The notes beneath the pieces were generated by a model. The model made no database searches. It was not told the DNA's origin and saw only the letters and a program-made list of their open reading frames with translations. From assembly GCA_004352715.1 (NCBI GenBank), contig SCFE01000025.1, positions 2,016,710-2,080,709 on the forward strand: a DNA stretch of 64,000 bases, given 5' to 3'. A program made the position numbers and the translations under genes. The stretch comes from Hofstenia miamia (Eukaryota > Xenacoelomorpha > Acoela). The number at the start of each line of letters is the position of its first letter. Position 1 is the stretch's first letter. Below are positions 40,431 to 50,647 of the stretch, piece by piece.

Positions 40431-40824
40431 TACACTCTCTCGGTTACAAAATAATGTTTACATATGGGAAAACTTTTCCGATTATTACTGTTTTTGGTAA
40501 ACTTTAATACTTTTTCCTAATAGATTGCGATTTATTACGTCTGGACTAACCTAAGACTACTACAAGAAGATTGCGTCCAATTTTCCACTTGTCTAATGAA
40601 GAAAGAAACGTGATTTTTCAAGATTTTCGAAATGACTATTTCAAGTAGAAATCCACCCAAGAATAAAATAAATGTTATATTTCATATATATTTAAATTGG
40701 TTTCAGTTGTATGCAGTATATGTAAATGTTTTTCAATAATGATATAAAAGTTTGGAAATGTAAACATTATTTTGGAACAAAAAATCATAAAAATATGTGA
40801 ACTTATTCTGGAACAGGGGGAGTA
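40431..40824. mobile_element. Stowaway-like (Tc1/mariner) MITE
   Basis: It starts TACACTCTCTCGGTTACAAA and ends, inverted, TACTCCCCCTGTTCCAGAAT. The similarity continues for about 32 bp through AATAA...TTCACATAT / TTTACATAT. TA dinucleotides bound both ends. No coding frame. The ends resemble the CTCCCTCCGT repeats of Stowaway elements. It lies about 280 bp downstream of the MEPCE-like stop codon and contains AATAAA near 40662, which could serve as a poly(A) signal. Confidence 0.75.
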
Positions 40825-41434
40825 TTTATTTTGAGCATATGGTTTGGTTCATTAAATCCTTGAACTCGATATGATAATGCAGTAATTGAAGAATTTATAG
40901 TTAGTTATATGCGAACAGAAATACCTTGACCCTTTGATGCATATGTGAAAAACCACATATCTACAATCGAGTGAACATTGATCGCAGTTGATTTTGACCC
41001 TTTTCTACTGCATAAAATTCAAAACTAGAATTTTACTTAGAAAAACAAAAATGTTTGTGATTGGGATACAAGATTAATTTTAAAATGCCGTGTGATTTTC
41101 AGTTTCTTCAAGCAATTTTTTGTAAAAAAATCGCCGTTTATTTCTATTTCTCCTGAATTAAACATTCAATTTACGTTTACATATGAAACCCCGTACAATA
41201 CTCTGGAATAAGAAAAATGCTATTCTTTTTAGACGCACCATATGAAGAACATTTGTGGGTTGGGTCCTGTCAACATTTTCATTTTGTCAGTTTTGAAACC
41301 TAAAATTTTCAAATGCACCCACATTTCATAATCTACTATTAATTTTTTATACGCACATCCTTGTTTTCTTTTGCGAACCTATGTGGAACCAATTTTAGTG
41401 ATACAGATCAATAATCTAATTTCTAAAATTGTTA
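40825..41434. other. Non-coding stretch
   Basis: AT-rich; nothing recognised. Confidence 0.4.
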
Positions 41435-41689
41435 TTATTGCTGGCAAGTATGATAGAATAGAATAAAATTTCTTAAGTGTAATACATTGCCATTATTAAA
41501 CACCTCAACAAAAGCTGTTAATACTACACTTAGTGCCTCAATAATAAGATGAAATACAAAAAAACAAAACACAACAAAAACATGAATACAGAATTGTTTA
41601 TTGCAGTTTTGATATTTTTTGAAAAACCTGAAATCCTTTCCATGTCGTAAAACCGATTTTATTGATATGTTGCTTACAGACGTTATTGG

Positions 41690-42370
41690 TTTAACTTTTA
41701 ATTTTTTTACTTTTGATGCGTTTATTTTTTTTGAATTGAATTGGTAAGTTATTCCATAGTTCAATTATTGAGTTTAAAAATATATTTTTAAAGAAAATGT
41801 TTTTAAACTTCAGTGTTCTGAATTTAGAAGTCCTTGAATGATAAGTTGAATGCGCATATAACGGGAATTGCAATTTACTGGAAGGTGAGTGCCGTTTTGA
41901 AATATCAAAAAATTTTACTTATAAAAAGCATCTTATAAAATACGAAGCTTCGTCATGATTAGAATATCATTCATAGTCGCGTAACTATCATAAATGTTTG
42001 CTGCCCATTTAGTTTACGAGGCGATACTATTTATTAATGAGTGATTTATTTTATTAAATAAAACATTACACTATCTATTATGAATTAATACTAGAGAGTT
42101 AACCAACATTGATTTCATTTTGGATCTGAATAAAGTTTTTTCTTGTTTATTATCAATATCCTTAGATTTAATTAATATTCATTCATTGGTAGTTTCAATA
42201 AGATGCAGGTGTTGCATATGGCTCTTGTTCCTGTTTAATATATTGTTGATGAAGTCCCACTCGCTTTTAGGGTCATTTATTCTTCTAAATACGGAATGCA
42301 TGAACCGATTTTGTGGTGTTCTTATTTCAATATTAGAAAAAAAATAAAATGGTTGTGCATGAAACAATAA
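41690..42370 (-). mobile_element. Internally deleted LINE fragment
   Basis: The minus strand first reads RRINDPKSEWDFINNILNRNKS (42190-42290), a pre-RT linker. It then reads TKWAANIYDSYATMNDILIMTKLRIL (about 41940-42020) and finally SIIELWNNLPIQFKK (about 41715-41760), the C-terminal WN-LP block of LINE ORF2. The catalytic RT core between them is missing, so this is a deletion derivative with stops. Confidence 0.55.
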
Positions 42371-42559
42371 AAAAATTAATGTTCGAGTTCGATACTTGAC
42401 TAGTATTTTAATTCTTGAATATTCTAAAAATACTTGAATGTAAGTTTAACAAACTAAAAGTTTAGCAAATTTCTAAGAAGAAATATCTATATTCAGAAAT
42501 TGTTTGAACAAAAAAATCCTGATAATTCTGAAAGCGTCAAGAAAAGAAATACAAGCAAA

Positions 42560-43420
42560 ATAAAAGTAAGTAAGTAAACTTTTATTATTATGATAATCAT
42601 CATAACATTAAGATTATGAATAAAGGAGAGTTCACGATTTCAGGAATCGGCTGGGGAAGAGGGAGAGTCCTTTAGAGCTGGTCGTTTTCCTTACTGACGG
42701 CATTCTGTGTCGTAGCTTTGTCATTGCATACTCTGTTCGCTGCGGAACGTATTTATGCAGCGGATGTTTTACGCCCATGCGTTGGATTTGCCTGTATAGC
42801 CTTCGGTCTGATATGCGAATATGTTCTCTTATTGGAATGTAGTTTGATATGATTCCCAAGCGCATGGCTTTCTTCTGTACTCCATCAATCTTTTCAAGAA
42901 TAGTCTTAGCCGCCCCTCCCCACACGCTGCATCCGTAAGTGATAATACTGACCACAATAGACTTATAGATCAATTGTAACTCATCTGAGGTATAACCCAG
43001 CTTCTTCAGCTTCAACAGCAAGAACACTGTAGAGTTTGCTCGCGCAACTACGGCCTCAATATGTTGTCTGAAGCTAAGTTTCTCATCAATAATAACTCCA
43101 AGAACTTTCACAGCTGCGACTTTGTCAAAAATAGCTTCAGGGGTATAGGAACTAAAGGTGAAGACTAATTCGTGCGTCTTATTATTGTTGAAGAACAAGT
43201 TTTTCGAAGCATATTGGCGCTGTAAAGAGTCAAGAATCTGATCTGCTCTATCTTCTGAATCTGCTGAACCCGGAATTACTGGGTTATTATCGTCGGCAAA
43301 GGTCGTCAAAGAATAATTCATTACTACTGGTGAGTCCCTCACTATGTCATCTGTTGCTGTGTTGAAGAGAACCGGGTCACTGACGGTTCCCTGCGATACC
43401 CCAAAAAAATTACAAATAAG
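42560..43420 (-). mobile_element. LINE 3' half with reverse transcriptase core
   Basis: 5'-truncated near 43415 where RT homology starts (GVSQGTVSDPVLFN). It continues with the catalytic FADDNN, KVLGVIIDEKLSFRQHIE, YKSIVVSIITYGCSVWGG and EKIDGVQKKAMR, and stops at 42632. The short 3' UTR ends in TTTACTTACTTAC repeats near 42570. GC is well above its flanks, so it is a fairly recent insertion. Ser replaces Pro in the GVPQG block and Asp replaces Gly in the usual LGP step. Jockey/CR1-like; exact clade not resolved. Confidence 0.8.
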
Positions 43421-43499
43421 AATAATCACTTGGGTTATGACGATGGTAGTCTCTATTAATAGAGTAATCAGGATTGCAAAATTTATCAAAGTTTTTTAA

Positions 43500-43660
43500 A
43501 GTATTTATTTAATGTACTTTGGTAGCTCAGTCCATACATTCATAGTTGTGTTTAGAAAAGTTTTTCATTATTTGCTTCTTATACCTGATCGCTTCAATTA
43601 AATGCGTTCTTTTGTTGTATTGCAAATTTCATGAAAATTTGAATTCACAATGCCAAAATT
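43500..43660 (-). mobile_element. LINE C-terminal scrap
   Basis: The minus strand reads KTFLNTTMNVWTELPKYIK after NTTKERI*LKRSGIRSK, the terminal FxxxxxxxWxxLP block of a LINE ORF2. Two stops are present. It sits directly upstream of the younger LINE insertion. Confidence 0.4.
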
Positions 43661-44035
43661 GAGCTTAATAATAAAAATCAGTTATTGTATTCCTCACTGG
43701 AAAATAAATTGTGAATATGAGTGTTTCAATACTTATTACAGGTACTGTATACTTTTGAAGCATAACCACTAGTTGATTTGCAATTTTTTAAAATTCTTCA
43801 GACATTTTTCTTTGTTTTTTCAAAGTAGCAATTTTGCATTTTTTAATAAATATCATATAATTTATTCAATTCAATCAAATTACAAAATCAACATTACAAA
43901 ATAAAATATTTAAATAATCACCACATTTACATTTTTTTTTAAAAAAAGAACGAAATTAGATAGTTCCCACTTAAGTTGTTGAATTTTTAAGTAACGCATT
44001 TTTTAATTTCTATAGTAAAATTTGAATACATCTGA
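43661..44035. other. Non-coding stretch
   Basis: AT-rich; no feature recognised. Confidence 0.4.
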
Positions 44036-44735
44036 ATGATGCCATTATATTCAGATGTTTCTAAGCTCAGTAATATTCACGAATCAAAACTAAAGAATCT
44101 CTTAAATTCATTTAATGATCTAGAATATTATATAAATGGCTTAAATATTAACAGTCAAAACAAATTAGACTAACGGTTTTATTGCAAAGATTAAGCAAAA
44201 TTTCTTAATTTGCCTTAAAGATGAGAAAAGACACTCTTCAAATAATGAAACTTCAAATGAATTTAATATCATCTCCCCTCAAAATGTTAAGAAATATATG
44301 ACCCCAAAACTCAATTTCAAACAAAACACTGAAAAATAAAGATGGTTCTTTAAATGAAAAGGAATGCAAGAAGTTTATGAACAACATTGAAAATCCATCA
44401 AAAAATGGAAATGTCTCCTATTGATCAAGCGATTGTAGCAAAAATAATGATATTGTTCTTTTTTGCCAATCCGAAGAAAAGGCAGAAAAAACAATGGAGG
44501 AATTGGGAAAAATTGAAGATATTAACAATTTCAAAGTCAAACTTTACGATTCTAATCCTATTCTAAAAAATGTTTGCACTGAGGAATTAACTTTTATTTT
44601 TCAAACGTAAATAACCTCAAAAGATGTAAAGACGTAAATATCAAAATTTCATCTAAATTAAGAAATACAATGATAAACAACAAAATTTGATATGGTTTAA
44701 GTATCATCCATATAAGTGATCATCAATACATAATA

Positions 44736-45086
44736 ATGTGCAGTTCATGTGGAGGCTATGGTAATTCTACAAAGACTTGCAAATGTGATGATATTTTTTG
44801 CATGTATTGTACAGAAAATAGCAATTACAAAATCTGTTCAAACAAAGATACAAAGAACATTCACAAATGCATTAATTGTTTAAGATCAAACATCAAAAAC
44901 TCTCAAGTTCATAATGCATTTAGTCCACACTGCCCAATTAATGATTTAGAAAGCACATTATTACACTACAAAGTCCTAAATATGTTAACATTAATTTTCA
45001 ATTTATTCGAAACAAATTTGAAAAATTACATGATCTGGTGGAATACTTCGATAATACAATTTTTGGAATCACAGAAACATGGTTGA
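44736..45086 (+). pseudogene. LINE ORF1 C-terminal zinc-knuckle region
   Basis: Cysteine-rich start (CSSCGGYGNSTKTCKC, then CMYCTENSNYKIC) followed by HKCINCLRSNIKNSQVHNA and HCPIN, the spacing typical of LINE ORF1 nucleic-acid-binding knuckles. The frame then runs into the start of the endonuclease region in the wrong frame. Confidence 0.6.
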
Positions 45087-45367
45087 AATACAATGATACA
45101 ATACCAATTTTTAAAGATTTCAAAATATTCAGAAAAGATAGAAATCTAAACAAATCTGACTAACTTAGAGGTGGTGGGGTTTTATTATTAGTACCCAAGA
45201 AATTTTCTCCGAAACTAAGAATGGATGTAAATTAAAGTAATCAAAATTTTGAAAGCTTATGGATAGAACTAAAAATAAACCAAGAAATAATTTCTATTCA
45301 ATATTAGTATTGTAATAGAAAACACGCATTTATTAAATTTCAAGAAATTTTACACGAAGAACTTTCC

Positions 45368-45970
45368 ATGGCTTATAATGAAAGAAAGAAGATCATAATA
45401 ATGGGAGATTATAACCAAAACTATTTAAATCAAAACGAATGTAATAATATTCGCGACCTAATAGATATTTTTAACATGGACGTATTAAATAAAACGACAC
45501 CAACTCACATAAGCAGTAGAACATTATCATTAATTGATTACATAATATGTGATGCTTCTGAAATATCGAATTATGAAACATTTGTCTTAGAAGGTCTATT
45601 TTCTGATCATTTAATTACCTGCAGCATTTTTACCAAATACGGAAGTAAATTTTTCTTGAAACAAAGCAATAATATTTTTATTCATTCAAATAAGCATTAT
45701 CAGAGAAACAATTTATCGATAGACTTGCTAAATTTAAACTTTCAATCAATTGATGAAAAGTTAGAATTTATAACAAAGAGTCTGACTATGCTGTACGACA
45801 AACATTGTCCAGTAACTAAAATTAAGAAACAAGATCAAATTCCACTTGTAAAGAGGAAGATATGGATTTCAAAAGAAACTAAGCAGTTAAAGAAAAGCAT
45901 AAACTTTATGCAAACTATTGTAACAATAGATGTCAGAAAATCTCAAAAAATACAAGAAATTAAGAAATAG
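45368..45970 (+). pseudogene. LINE APE-type endonuclease, C-terminal half
   Basis: The 200-codon frame starts KIIIMGDYNQNYL, the GDfN catalytic block, and includes TPTHISSRTLSLIDYII (S-x-IDyi) and FSDHLITC (the catalytic SDH). A basic linker to the missing RT follows. The N-terminal catalytic residues lie upstream in other frames, so the enzyme is dead. Confidence 0.75.
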
Positions 45971-46457
45971 TGTATCTAATAAATTAAAATATGAGCTTCC
46001 CATTTCTTCAATGTCGCAAGGAAAATTTTTTATTTGCCTCATGCTAAGATTTAGCTTCGCAGCTATTGGAAGGTAGTGGAGTCCCTAAGATTTATGATAG
46101 AAATAATCACTCATTTGTTCCTTTAAATTTTTTTGTAGACAAAGATGCGTTCTTCTACAGCAGGACATTTAAGTATTGGAGTTCAATCCTATTGAAGTGC
46201 AGGTTCAAAAGTTTTGTTGATAGCAAGATATATGAAAAAACCCTTATAAATAGATAAAAATAGCTGTTACTATTGTGGTTTTTTTATTCAGGCCAAACAT
46301 GAGAATAGTAAATGACAAAGACTGTTGATCTTCAAATACCCAAGAATATATTATTTGGGTGTCAAGATCCAATATCCTAATAAATGCTAAATTTCTAAAA
46401 ACATGCTTCAGAAATTTGTTTTGCATCCTCACTATTTATAAAGGTTTAATTTTTCAG

Positions 46458-46691
46458 AATATAATATTCACATATGTAACAGATTTCCCCGGTCTTGCAT
46501 TTATAAGAAGCCATGATATTTGCAGAGAAATCATGAGTAATGTTGTAATAAGCACAGTCCAGGGCTGTTATTTAGTTCCCTATTGTGATCCCAATTTGAC
46601 AGATTACAACAGAGAACCTGATGTTAATCAATTATTGTTGGAAATGAGTAGCAGGGAAGGTGTAGCTTCAATGTGCCAATGCCGTATATAG
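46458..46691 (+). CDS. Candidate terminal exon of an unknown gene
   Basis: A 77-codon frame follows a good acceptor (TTTAATTTTTCAG|) and ends at TAG (46689-46691). It is less AT-biased than its flanks and looks coding: DFPGLAFIRSHDICREIMSN, VQGCYLVPYCDPNL, then EGVASMCQCRI at the end. Five cysteines could form disulphides in a secreted domain. I do not recognise the family and found no upstream exon, since the preceding 2 kb is LINE debris. Confidence 0.35.
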   Translation, partial: NIIFTYVTDFPGLAFIRSHDICREIMSNVVISTVQGCYLVPYCDPNLTDYNREPDVNQLLLEMSSREGVASMCQCRI

Positions 46692-46699
46692 TCATAGAC

Positions 46700-47859
46700 A
46701 TTAACTCAACAAGCAATCATATGCAGGCTTTCCAAAACTTAGAATTCAAATTACTCAAAAGCATGGTTTATGTGTAAAATGGCATTCAAATTCATAATTC
46801 TCGTACCACAATTGATTGAAATAAGTGAAAAAAATTAGCACAAAGTTTGTCAATAATATTGGAAGCTCAAACAACATACGTATCATGATTAGAAAAGATT
46901 TTAAATGTTCCAGAATTTCCGAATTTGTTTGATTGTTCTTTTTCGGTGGCTATTGTCACCGAAGTGTTTGAAATGTAATATAAAGCGTTTTTTTTAACAA
47001 GAATGCTGCAATATATTTGAAAATATCCTTATCTATATTCAAAACAATAAGTGATGCAACTATTTTTAACTCAGTGGTGTAGCTATTTCCAAAACTTTGC
47101 TAATATCAAAATGGAGTAATGTAGCAAGAAAATAAAATGTGGAGCTCAATTTATTGGGTGAATAGTGGTGATCATACTCAAGTTTTTTTCTAATAGTATC
47201 AATTCAGTGCTTGGGTTGCTTGCTAATTTGTGTAAAATAGGGCTCAACCTTGTTTTTTTTACTCAAAGCTCACTTTTGCAATCAAAATTAAATCATTTCG
47301 AAAGTGTTTCCATTGTCAGCAAGTACACTTGAAGTTCAGCTATAACTTTGTTGATCCATACCCGAATTAGAATTTGGTGAAAAACACCGCCTTTGTTGCT
47401 ATTCCTACGCATTATCCACACGAAAAATGATGGCTATTAATTGATAATCAATACGCTAACCACCGATTTAATAATGACTTCATTTTGACTTGAATTGGAC
47501 AGTTGAATAGATATAGTCTATTCAGAAAAGTGATGGTCAAAAATCGATATTTTTTGGTGAATTCTATAAATACTGTTTACACAATTAATACGACATTTTG
47601 ATTGTCACTTGAACAGTGTATTAACGGGTAGCACATCTTAAACAAAATAGGTTTTTTTCAAATTTACTAACATTTATAATACAGATGTGACTAGTACACC
47701 CACTAGACTCTTGCAGTCTCTGATGCGAGGCAATGCTAGTGATATTAGCAATGTTTTTGAAGTCATTAACTTGCAAAGATGATGTCAGCTGTACATTGCG
47801 ACTAAATTAATTTAGTAAATTTTGTAAATTACTTAAATAATTGAATTTTGTAAACTTAG
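46700..47859. other. AT-rich region without recognised features
   Basis: Lies between the LINE 5' part and a LINE 3' end. It could be the decayed RT of that LINE, but no catalytic block is visible. Confidence 0.35.
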
Positions 47860-48215
47860 TATATAATGAACAACGTGTCTTACCAAAAAAATGTCTTATG
47901 GGAAAAGAATGTCGCGGTTCGAAAAAAACATAAGAGCGTTAACAAAAAATTGGATTTTAGGCAAATAAATATAACAAAAACTGAAAAGTCGCAAGGGGCG
48001 TCAACCTAGTCAAGTCATTGTCATTTCATATATGTATCAAATCAGATCTCCTTCAATTATAATATGCCAAAAAGGCACCTCGATTTTTCGACATGTGCAT
48101 GTAAAGATTGCAATTATATTCTTCACGCTGTTTTGATAAGAACCAGTCTTGTAATTGAAAATATTATCTGAATAAAGAATATCTTGTCTTATTTTATCTT
48201 ATCTTATATAGCATG
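47860..48215 (+). mobile_element. LINE 3' end with (TCTTA)n-type tail
   Basis: Ends in GAATAAAGAATATCTTGTCT then TTATTTTATCTTATCTTA, the same GAATATCTTATCTTA tail as the LINE ending at 19.88 kb. It probably belongs to the LINE whose ORF1 and endonuclease lie at 44-46 kb. Confidence 0.5.
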
Positions 48216-48779
48216 AATACCAAGCCAGTGATAAATAAGTGAACTAGTTAACAAGCTAATAGCAATTCTGTCTACAGAAAGTTGTTTCATATTTCTTCTT
48301 CTGCAGTCTTCGTCTTGGGAGTATAGCCATGTATCTTTAATAGTAGAAATGAGCCATGCAGTTACCTAAAACATTTTTGCTATTTGGTTCTACTAGTTCG
48401 TTAATCTCTGTATTACCTGTGAAATGCTTACTGTGATTTCTTGTTGAAATCGATTACAACTACTCAAATTTCCAGAAATGCTGTCAGGTTACACCCTGAA
48501 ATGGGCAAGGGATAGCTTGTAGCGATTTCACATTTTCAAAATATTAATAGGTGATGTAAGTCAATTTAAACAAGATTGTGGTTAAAGAATATATTTTGAA
48601 AATTTGGTAAAGGCATATACATTTCTTCCATCCAAAACGAAATTGATGTTGACGATTTGACATGATCGAGTGAATATTGAAAAAAGTATTGATTATAATT
48701 TTCCAACAGGAATGCATGTAAATGTTTCTACTTAGTCTAATATTGGCACCAAAATATAATTGTCGCTCAAAAATTCTAA

Positions 48780-50130
48780 ATATCGAGAAAAGTTACGAAT
48801 CTTATGGTTCTTTTGATACTCAAATTATTAGAAATTCAATCATTAACGCTAATTTCGATGAAATAATTCAACAGTCACGTTGAGATAAGTTTCACCACTT
48901 GAAGCATTGTTTCCAGAGATCCTAAAAAATTCTAAAATTGTTATATATGAAATTATGTATAGAATCGAACGAATATTTGAAGAATTAAATCGTTTATTGA
49001 AAGAGCTTATTCTGAAAATAATATAAAACTTCAAGAAAGCTAAGTTTCAGAAAATTTCGAATAATGAGATCCTCAATGAAATTAATAGCCGATTCAATAA
49101 TTCTAAGTCACAGCTAAAATTAATCAAAAATGAAGCAGCTTTATTAACTAATTTCTTCAGCAATTGTAATATAAACAAAGAACAGCTTTCACAACTAACT
49201 GAGGCAAAGTGTCGATCAAGTGAATATTGAAAAAATTCAACAATTTCTCCAACAGGTTAATTGGTGATCTTCCTCGGAGACACTACCTATCGGGTGTCCC
49301 AGAAATAGTTGTTAATTTGAATATCATAGTATATGTGTAATAAATCCACTCGCACCTGCTGTTGTTCATTAAATGTTTGCATGCATATGTGGGTTTATTT
49401 AAATGGATCAATAAATCAATATATATTTTAGTACATGATTTGAAATGGAACTTCCACTAAGCGACAAATTGTGTCTTGTGAAGCATTATTATCAGAATGG
49501 AGAATCCGTTGTTGATGTCCTCAACTTAGGCCACTAAGTGGAACTTTATTCATTGAAAAAACCAATGATATCACTTTCGAAAACTTAGGTATTAATAGGA
49601 AATTCTGCGATGTCTCAAAATACTCAGATGATGTGCGCATAATTGGCGGAATTTTTATAAATAATGTAGAATTTATTGCAATATCTCGCAATTTGCTAAT
49701 AATAATAGATTTGCAAAATTGGAATTAAGCATCCGGATATTACTAATCACGCCTTGAACAAATTTACAGAAGTCGATATGATGCTTAATGAAGAAGAAAC
49801 AAAAGTTCGAACTTTGAAATATGTAGACCAATATATAAATGAAAATCTGAGTTGGAAAAATCACGTAAATTATATTTCATAATGGGCATATACTTTAAAA
49901 TGGTTGTCTGAACATTATAAATTCTAATATTGAAAAACAAATTTACATATTCCAAACATATATGCTCAACCTATACATGCGCTTCGGAAGTTTGGCTTTC
50001 ATCAAACATATGTAAACAGCGGGAAATTCTAGTCAGGTCAATACGATTGTATAGCAAGATCACAAAATCAGTAAAAATGTACTTATAGAAATTATTAATT
50101 CTAAGTTTGAAAACCAATTCCAATCAACAG
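48780..50130 (+). mobile_element. Decayed LINE with RT traces
   Basis: From about 49550 the plus strand gives KYSDDVRIIGG (degenerate YADD box), LKYVDQYINENLSWKNHVNYI (49820-49880) and TYMLNLYMRFGS, in several frames with stops. 48780-49260 (NEILNEINSRFNNSKSQLKL...) may be its upstream linker. Interrupted by a mariner fragment and followed by a (TA)n tract. Confidence 0.55.
49291..49540 (+). mobile_element. Mariner-type fragment nested in the LINE
   Basis: CGGGTGTCCCAGAAATAG at 49291 resembles a mariner-type terminal repeat. At 49445 an ATG opens MELPLSDKLCLVKHYYQNGE, like the N-terminal helix-turn-helix of mariner-like transposases, stopping after 30 codons. Only the left end is present. 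Confidence 0.45.
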
Positions 50131-50217
50131 AGAAGATCGTCAAAGATAAAAAACATCCACTTAATTAATTTAACTGATCATTTGAGAAAACACAAAACCA
50201 CTATATAATGAACTTCA

Positions 50218-50218
50218 A

Positions 50219-50292
<74 letters not shown>
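50218..50292. repeat. (TA)n microsatellite
   Basis: About 75 bp of nearly pure TA dinucleotides with two TG interruptions. Confidence 0.95.
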
Positions 50293-50295
<3 letters not shown>

Positions 50296-50647
50296 AGTAA
50301 CGTTTAAATAATGGAAGTAGTATTTTTTCTTAATGTTTAATAATAGAACAAAATCTGTGTTTTAAAAACTCAATGAGAAAATTATAATCAAATTTAAACC
50401 TTTAAAGAACCTTTATATTTTTCTAAAAAATACATCTGCTCATGATTTTATAGGAATTTTATATTACGTCATAAATTCATATCCGCTAGGTGATTCACTC
50501 ACATCGGATTATTTCTTTGATTTTAAGTCAAATGCATTGTTAGCATTGTAATTAGACATAATCTTGTTCTTATTCAAATTTATTTATCAAATGAATTTGG
50601 CAAGATTCTTGAATTTAAAAGAATATTCACCTCACCTGCGAACAATA

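Larger units (their letters stand above)
44040..46260 (+). mobile_element. LINE with ORF1 (zinc knuckle) and APE endonuclease remnants
   Basis: 44400-44610 encodes an ORF1-type domain with KNGNVSY and CQSEEKAEKTMEELGKI, broken by stops. 44736-45086 adds Cys-rich knuckles. ORF2 follows: GITETWLKYNDTIPIFKDF (about 45065-45120), RGGGVLLLVPKKFSPKL (45170-45220), then the endonuclease C-terminal half with GDYNQN and SDH. After 45970 the frame breaks up. No RT was recognised between 46.3 and 47.9 kb, so the 3' half is lost or decayed. Confidence 0.75.
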
